Shown: positions 11,740-21,189 of the stretch, piece by piece
How the letters are laid out: every line of letters begins with the position of its first letter
How positions within the stretch are numbered: position 1 is the first letter of the stretch
Origin: Limnanthes douglasii subsp. nivea
Taxonomy: Eukaryota > Streptophyta > Magnoliopsida > Brassicales > Limnanthaceae
Length of the DNA stretch: 64,000 nucleotides
NCBI GenBank assembly: GCA_036936605.1
Contig: JAUPFV010000005.1
Coordinates: forward strand, 156,675,195-156,739,194
Direction of reading: 5' to 3'
Notes under the pieces: generated by a model
Databases searched by the model: none
What the model saw: the letters and a program-made list of their open reading frames with translations, nothing else
Told to the model about the DNA's origin: nothing
Position numbers and translations under genes: made by a program

Positions 11740-12600
11740 GCTTCCATTTAGCACAGACCTTTAGGTCACATCTCTTGAAAGATGAGTGAAAAGTCGCTAC
11801 CTAATATTTTTAGGTTATCTTGATTAAAATTATTTTGACAAATATATATGATGTATCAAAGGGAAACAAACTATATAGAGGAGATTTAAAGCATATCTTG
11901 CTAAAGATGTCTTGAAATTAATCCATACTTGTGACCCATTCCATACAACATCATGGAATGGACAAATATACTTCATATCATTTACATACGACTCTTTATG
12001 GTACAACTCATTCCATTCATATTATATCGTTCCATAATCGTGTACAAATATTTTTAAGTTCAAAGTTTAAATACAACGTGACAAATAGATAAAGTTGTGA
12101 GATCCGAGCGTGTTCGTGAATACTATACAAGGTATGATGGTTTTGAGGAAAAATATCATATGTCAATTTATATATACCTTCATGAGTGAATGATTGTCTC
12201 TCAGTACACCATGTCAAATTCCTCCACTATGGATGGTGTTTCTAAACGAATAAAGTACACATTAATGGGAATGTTTATAAGCATGATTGCTCATGCATCA
12301 CAATCCATTTCACTATAGGGGAATATATTAGTATGCATCTATCATCGGTAACTAAAAGATAATATTAAATTCTCAAATGGCAAAGCCAAACTTGAGACAC
12401 TTTTATGTATGTTGATGTCCATGTGAAGCAAAGTCTTACTTCGCTAGCGAACATAAGCTAGAATCAAATACAATAGATTTCACTTTATCGAATACCCTGA
12501 ATACTCAAGGGAATCTAAATTTTAATCTTATATAAACCTTTCAATATTTTAGATGGGAATTGTAATATATTTTGAGAATGCAAATTTTAGTGGAAACGAT
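11740..12600 (+). pseudogene. copia integrase relic
   Basis: About 11750-11940 resembles the GAG-pre-integrase segment (RLGHIS-like, then SKGNKLYRGD). 11940-12010 resembles the YFITFTYD start of the catalytic core. 12050-12290 keeps the order FKVKIQ, RSD-like, YTMPNSSTMDGVSKRIK, equivalent to the conserved NGVAERRNRTL motif, in two frames. 12380-12500 matches the KPNL.H.YV..CPCEAKSY and YPEYSRESKF motifs that follow the core in copia integrase. Inactive. Confidence 0.65.
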
Positions 12601-12814
12601 TCAGATAATAATATTACCATTGATGGATAATCATAAAAAATTAATTCAACTTCTAACATTGATGTTACAATTATAGTTAACATATCGGTCATATACAATA
12701 TGTTAGGGGATTCAGTTCTTCAGAGTGATGTTGTACATTCACCTAAAAAAGAGAATATTGATGTTGTTCTTGATGAACAAATTCAGCAACCTCAAGAAAA
12801 TTTAGCAAGAAGTT

Positions 12815-14060
12815 ATGTCTAAATTACATAGACCAACTAGAGAAAGAATGAGTTCTATACCTTCAGATTATATGACATTTTTTAATAAACACGAAGAGAC
12901 TTCAAATATTTTAGGAGATGATCCAATCATCTTTCAAGATGTTGGGAAGAGTTCAAACTCTAAATTATGGGTTGAAGCAATGAATGAAGGGTATAAATCA
13001 ATGCAAGATAATTCAATATAAGATCTTACCACCCTACTTGAAGGGAATAAAACACTTAGTTACAAATGGTTGTTTAAAACCAACATGATTATTTAGTATA
13101 TAGAAGCATATAAATCGTGTGTTTTAGTGAAATGGTACAACCAACATGAAGAGATTGACTATTTTGAGACTTTTTCTCTAGTTTCATCAAATATTTCACT
13201 TAGGACAATTATGACTATAATCGTTCATTTTTTATTTGGAGATTGATCAAATGGATGTTAAGCAAACATTTCTCAATAAAGACATTGAAGAAACGATTTA
13301 CATGCAACAGCCTGAAAATTTTATGTCTAAAGACACGCAATCAATGATATGTACACTAAACAAGTCTGTATATAGTCTCAAATATGTATCTCATCGGTGG
13401 TATCGTAAAGTTTTATGGACACATACAACTAATTTATTTTTTAGATGAACTCTATAGAAGATTATGTATATCACAAGTTTAGTGAGAGTAAAATGATTTA
13501 TTTAGTGTTGTATACCGATGTCATACTCTTTTTTCATAAATAATATGGTTTTATTACATGCTTCAAAGAATTTTTTGTAAAAAAACATTTGACATGAAGA
13601 ACCTTGGTGAAGCATTTTATGTATTGAAGGATTTAATTAATAAGAATTTTCTCTCGTAGCATATTAGGTCTCTCATGAAAGGCATACGTTTAAAGCACGC
13701 TAAGTCGTTATGGTTTGGAAAATAACAACCACATGGATATCCATATAGTAAAATAAGATAAGTCTTTACTCTACCAGTTCCCCAAGATGGAACTAGAAAT
13801 TTCATATCATGAAAACACATTCATATACTTCGATGGTTAGAAGTCTGATGTATTTTCACGTGTGTACCAGACCAAATATATCATTCATAGTTGGAATCAT
13901 AGAAAATAACTTGAGCAAATAGTTTCCCATTGTAATGATGTAAAAATGGTGTTCGGGTACTTGCAAATTACCAAACATTATGGATTGACACACAATAGAT
14001 CGTATAACTTAGAGACCGTAGTCTATTCTAATATAGATTTTACCAGGTGTATACATTGAT
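12815..14060 (+). pseudogene. copia reverse transcriptase and RNase H relic
   Basis: 13236-13448 is open and gives QMDVKQTFLNKDIEETIYMQ and QPENFMSKDTQSMICTLNKS, an unmistakable copia RT segment in which the usual KTAFLNG reads KQTFLNK. 13500-13530 encodes LVLYTDVILFF, where the catalytic YVDD has become YTDV. 13590-13620 encodes the MKNLGEA motif. 13760-14045 encodes the copia RNase H region (VYQTKYIIHSWNHRK, DVKMVFGYLQITKHYGLTHN, ETVVYSNIDFT). The element stops at the usual YSDADFAG point. 12815-13021 is the linker before RT. Confidence 0.82.
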
Positions 14061-14595
14061 GTATATAATGTATATACGAGTTGAATTAAATGTGGATCTT
14101 GAGGGAGGGCCTATTAATTCAACACTTTAGTTAATGGGCTCAAAAATCTCAGTAGATGTTACAGTCTCTTGAAAAGTACATTAGAGCATAGTAATTTTAA
14201 ATAAATTAATGAGTTGATTTAATAGAGAAAAATAATAAAAATTGTATTGGGAACATACATTTAAATTTAAGAACGACTATGAATTTAAGGAATTTAAAAT
14301 CCCTAAATACAAATAGTTGTCCAAAGCCATAGTTTGAGCTATCACTTCAAAATAAAAAATAAATTTGTCATTTTATTCTCTGTTTATTCCATCTATTCTC
14401 TAAAGTTCTAATTGTTATGTTTCATGAATAACTTCTATATCTATCATTCAAAAATAAAATACAATGCATCTTACAAATTACAGGAAATATCATATCATTC
14501 AGTCTCATTTTACATGTTGTTTTAAGGGTTCGCACAACTATTAAAGAAAGTAATAATTTATTTTTATTTTTATAAAAAAGAAAAAAAACTAATCT
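14060..14595. other. AT-rich stretch between copia relic and gypsy element 2
   Basis: No gene is seen. A purine-rich GATCTTGAGGGAGGG at 14096-14110 sits just after the copia RNase H and could be its polypurine tract, which would make the following DNA the remnant of a copia 3' LTR; no paired LTR was found. The motif TCTCATTTTACAT occurs at 14507 and again at 14595, the latter at the truncated end of gypsy element 2. Confidence 0.35.
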
Positions 14596-14612
14596 CATTT
14601 TACATCCTTGTC

Positions 14613-15779
14613 TTATAGCCAGTATGTTCTAGGTTTAAGTCTTTCAACAACCATATAAGATCCTTCCCAAGTTGGGGCCAGCTTGCCGAGCAGCTTTTCC
14701 TTAGTGTGTAAGATGACTTTCCTCAATACCTTGTCCCCAGACTGGAAATCTCTTCTTTTAACTCTAGAAGCAAATCTGCTTCTCATCAAACCCTGATAGT
14801 GTGCAGCTCTAAGGTGAGCTTTAACTCGTCTTTCCTCTACTAGATCGAGCTGACCTCTGATTGCCACTTCGTTAGCGCATTCGGAGAAGTTGTGAACACG
14901 AAATGATGGGAGAGTTGCTTCTATGGGAGCTACTTCATCCATCCCATAAACCAAAGCAAAGGGTGACTCCTGCGTTGCAGCCCCAGGTGTTTTCCGGTAG
15001 GCCCACAAGACCTCTTGTAAATAGCTAGGCCACTTTCCAGCAGCCCCTTCCAGATTCTTCTTTAAACCGGACATTATAGTTCTGTTAGACACTTCAACCT
15101 TACCATTTTCTTGTGGGTGGAAAGGTGAAGAGAAACAATGTTGTATACCCCTCGAGGCACAGAAACTCTCCATTTCCCTATTGTCGAACTGTGGCTCATT
15201 GTCTGTCGTTATCTTTTGTGGAACACCAAATCTGCAACAGATGTTGGATAAAATGAATTTTATGACAGCTTTTGATGTTGTTCCTGCCAGAGGGGCTGCT
15301 TCAATCCACTTCGAAAAATAATCTATAGCAACAATTATAGTTCTGCGCCCTCCGGACGCCATAGGGAGAGGACCCACTAAATCCAACCCCCACCGAGCAA
15401 AGGGTATAGGCTCAGAAATTGACTCTAAAGGGATGGCTGGGACATGAATTTCATTGCTATATCTTTGGCATGGATCACACCTTCTTACCAGCTCTTTAGC
15501 ATCCTGCATGATAGATGGCCAATAGTAGCCGGCCAGCAAAACTCTCCTTGTTAGAGCCCTGAATCCACAATGGGCTGATCCCTCACCATCATGTAATTCG
15601 GAGAGGACTACTTGAGATTCATTATCCCCCAAGCAGCGCAGAAGTGGTTTACTGTAAGACTTTTTATACATAATGTCTCTTAGTATGATAAAACCACGAG
15701 CCTTGTGTTTCAGTTTTCTTGCCAGTGATTTATCCAGAGGCACGATGCCGTCGGAGAGGTATTGCAGGAGAGGAAATCT
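14613..15779 (-). pseudogene. Integrase domain of gypsy element 2 pol
   Basis: Integrates element cDNA into the host genome. From the N-terminus, visible parts are the linker KLKHKARGF, the H2C2 zinc-binding domain (HDGEGSAHCGFRA ... CDPCQRY), and the core with WGLDLVGPLP, AIDYFSKWIEA and TTDNEPQFDN. The catalytic aspartates are in those last motifs and the Glu is in HPQENGKVEVSN. The C-terminal domain follows (RVKAHLRAAHYQGLMRSR ... GDKVLRKV). This segment is in the same frame as the RNase H segment upstream and is separated from it only by a TAG codon at 15782-15780, where related sequence suggests Trp. The frame ends at a stop beside the truncation point. Confidence 0.9.
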
Positions 15780-16722
15780 CTAATCCTGAGGTTGTTTCAC
15801 CTGTACTTCAAAAATTTCTTCTTCTTTACCCATATCAACCTGAATGGAGGGGCTTTCCAGTACATGGATCCATGGATATGACTCTGTGTAGGTTATAGTT
15901 GCCAATGAATCTGCTAATTCATTCTCTGTCCGGGGTATATGCTCATAAACAATACTTTTAAACTTGAGTGCTTTATTTTTAAGGATAAGCAAATACTTCA
16001 CTAATTGTTCTTTTTTAGCCTCAGATTGACCTTGAGCATGGTGGATAAGAAGCTGGGAGTCACTCATTAGCTTAACCATTTTAGCCCCACAAATATAAGC
16101 TAACTTTAAACCAGCTATAGTTGCTTCGTATTCGGACTCATTATTGGAAGCCCTGAAAGCAAAGCATATAGCTTGGTACATTTTGTCACCATACGAAGAA
16201 GTTAAACACACCCCTGCACCACATCCCATAGTGCTGGATCCACCATCCGTCCGGACGACCCAAACCTTTTTGTCTTTCATCTCAGTAGTCTGCTCCGAAT
16301 CTCTATCAGAGTGGAATTCAACTAAAAAATCAGCCACAGCTTGGGCTTTGACTGCTGTTCGGGGAGCAAAATCTATATCGAAATCCCCCAATTCTACCGA
16401 CCACTTAGTCATCCTACTTGAAATGTCTGCTTTTTGGAGAACATTATTTAAGGGAAAAGACATTCGGACGATAATAGGATGAGCCTGGAAGTAAGGCCTC
16501 ATCTTTCTTGCAGCTATTACCAGGGCTAACGCTAACTTTTCGAGTTTCAAATAACGCTTTTCTGCATCTATCAAGCTCTTGCTGATGTAGTACACTAGAT
16601 GGGGATAGCTATCCACCTCTCTCACCAACACAGCACTGATGGCACAACTTGAAACTGCCAAATATACGAAGAGTGTTTCTCCATCAATTGGTTTAAACAA
16701 GGTTTTGGGGGCGATAGGTGTT
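15780..16722 (-). pseudogene. RT-connection plus dual RNase H of gypsy element 2
   Basis: Degrades the RNA strand of the RNA:DNA hybrid during reverse transcription. The first part (KPIDGETLFVYLAVSS ... MTKWSVELGDFDIDFAPR) is the gypsy RNase H. The second (WVVRTDGGSSTMGCGAG ... FRASNNESEYEATIAGLKLA ... LMSDSQLLIHHAQGQ ... RTENELADSLA) is the archaeal-type RNase H typical of Tat elements, with its DGG, E and D catalytic positions visible. It is separated from RT by a one-base loss in a C run near 16710 (plus-strand GGGGG). Confidence 0.9.
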
Positions 16723-17720
16723 TCTTGATCTCATTGAAGGCCTCATCACACTGCGAGGTCCAGTTAAATCCCTTTGCACCCTTCAAGGTTTGAAAAAACA
16801 GGGCGCATCTGTCCAAAGACCTTGAGATAAATCGGTTTAAAGCAGCTAACATCCCCGTTAATCGTTGTACTTCCTTAATATTTCGAGGAGGTTCCATTTG
16901 GAATAGAGCATTAAGATGGTTCAGATCGGGCTGTATCCCTTGCTCACTTATAATATACCCTAGGAACTTCCCGGATTGCACTCCGAACACACATTTTTCT
17001 GGATTTAACTTCAAGTTTACTTTTACCAAGTTGGTAAAAGTTTCTTGGAGGTCAGCCAAGTGCAATTGCTCATCCACACTTTTCACCATCATATCATCGA
17101 TGTATACTTCCATATTCCTTCCAATCTGATCAGCAAAGGCTTTGTTCACCAATCTCTGATAAGTAGCCCTAGCATTTTTCAACCCGAAAGGCATTACCTT
17201 GTAGCAATGAAGACCCCTGTCAGTGACAAACGTGGTATACTCTTGATCCTTCGGATCTACTTGGATCTGATTGTATCCGGAGAAAGCATCCATAAAGGAT
17301 AGCATCTTATTCTCAGAGGTGGAGTCTACTAGCTGGTCAATCCGGGGAACTGGATACAAATCTTTTGGGCAAGCCCTATTGAGATCTTTGAAGTCAATGC
17401 ACATACGCCACTTGCCATTTTTTTTTCACCAAGACCGAATTGACAGTCCACAAAGGATATTGAGACTCCTTGATATGCCCATCTTTGTGAGCCTGTCAAC
17501 TTCTTGCACGATAACATCAGCCTTTTCCTTGGAAAAAGCCCTTCTCTTCTGAACCACTGGTGCTATGTCTTTCCGGACAGATAGGTGATGTGATATCACA
17601 TCTGATGGAACCTCAGTAACATCAGCATTGCACCAAGCAAAAACATGCTGATGGATTTTCAAAAACTTTAACATCTCACTTTTCAGATCGGGTGGCATTT
17701 TAGACCCTATCTTGACACTT
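16622..17720 (-). pseudogene. Reverse transcriptase of gypsy element 2
   Basis: Copies element RNA into DNA. 17698-17426 encodes the N-terminal part (VVQKRRAFSKEKADVIVQEVDRL). 17404-16622 encodes the palm with MCIDFKDLNRACPKDLYPVP, MDAFSGYNQIQVDP, MPFGLKNARATYQRL and the catalytic VYIDDMMVKS, then the thumb/connection (LTGMLAALNRFISRS). The two parts are out of frame, and the shift coincides with an A homopolymer (plus-strand T run at about 17419-17427), where element 1 reads KKKNWKWRMC; slippage is the likely cause. The catalytic residues themselves are intact. Confidence 0.92.
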
Positions 17721-17763
17721 TTCCCTTCTTCTAAACAATGTGTTTCTACCTCTTCGACTGGTA

Positions 17764-19035
17764 TTAATACTCCAGGGGTCTCTCTGGGGTCATCAATTTC
17801 ACCCTCACCCCCAGAAAGCCCCTCAAATTGCTATTGCTCGTTGATACGAACTGCCCCCAACGTCCGGGGAGCCAGGGATGTAGCATAACATTCTCTTGCA
17901 ACCTTTTGACTGCTTCGACAACTCCCACCTGTCCTTGAACAACATATTTCAAACATTGGTGGACTGTCGAAGCCACTGCATGCATCCTAGAGAGCCAAGA
18001 CCTCTCTAGAATAGCATTATAGCAAGTGGGACAATCTACCACAATAAAAAGTATCCTGACCATCTTCTTGAAAGGGCCCCTGCCTAACAGAACTTCCTCT
18101 TCGAACTCTCCAATCACATCTGTTGAGCTGCCACTAAAGCCTACAATTGATCTGTCCGAACGCTGAATTACGGCTGGATTTTTCATTTTCTTGTAAGTGT
18201 TTAAGAAGTGGATATTAGCTGAGCTTCCAGTATCCACCAAGATTCGTCTTATGTCATTGCCCCCAATGGATGCTCCTATGACAACAACATCTTTATGAGG
18301 GCCAGCTATATCTCTTAAGTCATCTTCATCAAACAAAATAAAGGGGAAAGGAATTTGCGATTGATAGGAGGTCATGCCTCCTTCTAGCTGGGTAGCTAAA
18401 GTATGAACGTGCCTCTTCCTCGAAGAAGCAGTAGGAGCTGTCATAGTATCCCCTCCGAAAATTGTAAGTGACTCAAAAAACTTAATGAGCCCGGAGACTG
18501 TCCTAGAACATTCCTCAATGGCACCCACTCTATTTCGAGTTGGATCAGGATCCAAGTATTCTGATTCCACATCAAACCTTTCGATTATAACCATGGCTCC
18601 CTCCGGAGCAGCATTACTAGGACCAACCCGGTGAGTATTGTCAGGCCTATTACCTCCTCTTCTTTTGACATAAGCCCCCAACTTTCCCCTTTCAATCAAG
18701 TTCTGAACTTCTTGTTTTAAAGTTATACAATCATCGGTGGTATGGCCAGTATCATTGTGATATTGGCATAAAGAGTTATTGCGATGTTCTCTAGGAGATT
18801 GCAGTGTGGCCGGTCTTCTATAGTGCACCTCTTCCTTTGTTTTATCATAAATGGTGGCCATACTTTCTTTCAATTCTGCAAACCACTCCGGTTGAACCCA
18901 AGGTCCTCTCTTATTTCTGGATTGCTGACTCTGAGCAGGTGCAGCTGGCTGAGATTGAGCTTTAGCCCTGCCATGCCCCTGTCCGGTCTCCTTTGCCTTG
19001 TTCCCGGACTGATTCTGATTGGGGTTTGGTGCCAC
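17764..19035 (-). pseudogene. gag C-terminus (zinc knuckle) and aspartic protease, gypsy element 2
   Basis: A 423-codon open stretch. The N-terminal Gln/Ala-rich linker is followed by CQYHNDTGHTTDDC, a CCHC-type knuckle for RNA packaging. Then comes an acidic linker and the protease with IGGNDIRRILVDTGSSANIH, where the catalytic DTG is intact, and the flap/C-terminal part NAILERSWLSRMHAVASTVH. The usual GRPWL motif reads ERSWL. The upstream gag core is in another frame, overlapping between about 19035 and 18870, indicating a frameshift near 19030. The frame is lost again at 17764, before RT. Confidence 0.88.
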
Positions 19036-20214
19036 CGGGTAGACCTCACCTGCCTGTGCACCCTAGTTTTATTTATTTCATCAACGTTAATCTGCTTTCC
19101 AACCTGATTCAGCAACCCTCCCCAAGTCACGGCTTTCTTTCTGGTCACTGAATCAGCCAAATTCCCAGGGTTTAAGCCCTGTCTCAAGGATGCTATTGCT
19201 ACTTGCTCGAAGCAATCAGCCAACCCATTCTTGGTGTTCACAGAACGACTTATGTATTCTTTCAATGATTCGTTTGGTTCCTGGGAACAATGGATTATTG
19301 TGTCCCCATTGCCCTTTAACTCTTTACTCCCAACAAACTGCCTTCGAAAGGCCACCCAAAAAGTATCAAAATTCTCTATACAGCCTTGTGGTAGGCTGTT
19401 ATACCATTTTAGAGCACTCCCCGTAAACGATTGGGAGAATGCTCTACAAAGTAGCTTGTCATCATCATCAAAGTTCATCATGAAGTTTTTGAATTACTCC
19501 AAATGGTTGTCCGGATCAGTACTGCCATCGTACTTTTCCATTTTGGTGCTATCAAACCTCTTAGGGAGGTTTCCGGACAGATTTGGAAGACAATGGAGAT
19601 TGCCTCCAATTTCGGCCACGACTGAACACAGTATCTTCATTGGGAGTTGCAAAGATACCTGGTTCATCGTGGAAAGCGAAAGGATCCATCAGCATCCGGT
19701 CTACATGCCTCCGGCTGTGAGATGACCCTTTGCCAATATTTTTCTTCAACTTTCCATGTCTATCCCTTTTTCTCGAATATTTTTTTATCTGCTTTTGCTT
19801 ATTTTTAGTTCGACCCTCATCGCTGCTAGAGGACAAAGATTCTTCAACTCCCTGCTCATCCGAAGAGCTATCAGAAGACTCTAAGCATGAGTCAGAACTC
19901 TCCACTGGCTTAGACCGGTGAGACTTTTTGGAGCTGACATGAGTCTTTTTGGTACTCACATGAGTCTTTGAAGGCTCATGCTCTCTGGGGTTGTCGGTGT
20001 GATGAGCAACTGATGCTTTTGACTTTTCTTTCATGCCCATCTTAGCCTTTTCTGCCCTCAGAGCTTCTATCTCACCCTTTAACCTATTGCGTTCTTCGAT
20101 AGTGTACTCATCGTTTTCACCCACCACTTCAAGCAAAGCTGGTGGTACTTCCAGGGCGTCCGGATTCATTCGGACTGACTTTTCTTGTTGGTTTCGAATG
20201 CTCGATTCAGGCAC
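18870..20214 (-). pseudogene. gag N-terminus and capsid core, gypsy element 2
   Basis: 20214-19561 encodes an N-terminal region with an EERNRLKGEIEALRAEKAKM coiled coil, a Ser-rich acidic stretch and a basic stretch (KNKQKQIKKYSRKRDRH). The frame breaks at about 19561. 19481-18870 carries the retrotransposon-gag core (SFTGSALKWYNSLPQG ... FVGSKELKGNGD). Just upstream of it, the GAG-TAA-TTC at about 19494 is a nonsense change where element 1 keeps HLEQFKNFM. Assembly of virus-like particles would be impossible from this copy. Confidence 0.85.
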
Positions 20215-20245
20215 CTTCGTGCTCCGACTGTAGTCGCCAATTTGG
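20203..20245 (-). other. Primer-binding-site region, gypsy element 2
   Basis: On the minus strand CCAAATTGGCGACTACAGTC follows the LTR end directly, then GGAGCACGAAGGTGCCTGAA. The same order with substitutions is present after the 5' LTR of element 1 and, for the CACCAAATTG part, of element 3. The TTGGCGAC core is consistent with a tRNA primer site of Tat-type elements. Confidence 0.6.
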
Positions 20246-20648
20246 TGTGGTTAATTTTTGTCTAAGGGTAATTTTGTAATTTGTTTAGAGTTTGTGAAGG
20301 TTGGTATGTGTTTAATGTTTTGAGTAGAGCGTAGAGGGAGAATTAAGCAGCCTGGTTGTATTTAATTTTTATTATCCATATTTAATGCAGGTGGTTGGGT
20401 ATTTATACCCTTACATTTGGGCTTTATGGGTTTTCAGGTCATGTTTAATGGACCTGGGTCGTGTTCAAAGACCCATGAGCTCTTAGTAGGAGAGCAAGCA
20501 GCTTAGTCAAGAAGTGTTTAGGTTTTTAAGTACTTTAGTCATAGTTCGAACAGTCCAATGAGCTAAGTGTTCGAACTGCCTTGTCCGGTCCAGTGATCTT
20601 AGTCCGAACTGTCCCCGTCCGGAGAGGTAGCAATATTCGGACTCATCA
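20246..20648 (-). repeat. 5' LTR of gypsy element 2
   Basis: On the minus strand it begins TGATGAGTCCGAATATTG and ends TTAACCACA, giving TG...CA termini and about 403 bp. It contains several copies of a TCCGGAC/GTTCGGAC motif. The boundary is inferred from the adjacent primer-site leader and by comparison with element 1; no second LTR is present in the window. Confidence 0.75.
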
Positions 20649-21189
20649 ACTATAGTTCAGATTTGTTCTTCATCTATAGCTGATTAAGTTCATTTTTTGA
20701 ATGTTTTTATTCTTCTTATAGAAAACTAGACCTATTTTAAATTCTGACTCTACTATAATATTCCTAAGCCTTTCATTTGTAGTGAATTTATAACCTGTAA
20801 AATTTCAAAATCCTTTAAAAGGGCAAGTCAAGTAAAAAACTTGCTTCAAAAATGTTATTGTTGAAGGAATAAATACTCATTCTTTAGATTTATCTGCAAA
20901 TTCACATAGTAGATCTCAAAGAGAAGTCCTATGATCCCTTATGCAATTAGCATATACCATTTTTACATAAAAATTTTGTCGAGGCTTGAATGTCTTACTC
21001 TTAAATGCATACATTATTGTTGATTGGAAATAATCTCGACAACGAAATTATATTTTCACATATTCCAAATATTGTTGTTAATGTTAGCACCACTAACATG
21101 AAAACCAATTTGTCTGACTAGTTTATCAAATTTTCTAACATAAACCATTGGTTCTTGTAAGGTCATAAAATCAACTATTTTTTTATTTT
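20649..21189. other. AT-rich stretch between gypsy element 2 and LINE 1
   Basis: No gene was recognised. Weak plus-strand similarity to a decayed LINE RT may extend into the right part, but stops in all frames prevent a call. Confidence 0.3.

Larger units (their letters stand above)
10330..14060 (+). mobile_element. Ty1/copia retrotransposon relic, internal region
   Basis: Fragments appear in the copia order gag, protease, integrase, RT, RNase H on the plus strand, each in shifting frames. A possible gag start is ATG at 10336. The zinc knuckle is near 11240-11300 and the integrase core near 11940-12330. RT is at 13130-13620, and the copia RNase H segment ends near 14045. Neither LTR was identified with confidence. 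The relic begins about 30 bp right of the gypsy element 1 LTR, so element 1 probably inserted at or beside the copia 5' leader. Decay is as heavy as in element 1. Confidence 0.8.
14600..20648 (-). mobile_element. Ty3/gypsy Tat-lineage retrotransposon, younger copy, 3'-truncated (element 2)
   Basis: Read on the minus strand: LTR (20648-20246), primer-site leader, gag, protease, RT, dual RNase H and integrase with only a handful of lesions. The element ends abruptly at about 14600, just after the integrase C-terminal residues TYWL. The tandem-repeat block, extra ORF, polypurine tract and 3' LTR present in element 1 are missing. Residue identity with element 1 is high across gag-pol, so both belong to closely related families, but this copy has far fewer stops. 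Local GC content is higher than in the surroundings. Confidence 0.92.

Noticed and set aside
15780..20214. Plus-strand ORFs such as 16144-16482, 18784-19107 and 19231-19725
   Set aside because: They are shadows of the minus-strand gag-pol frames of gypsy element 2.
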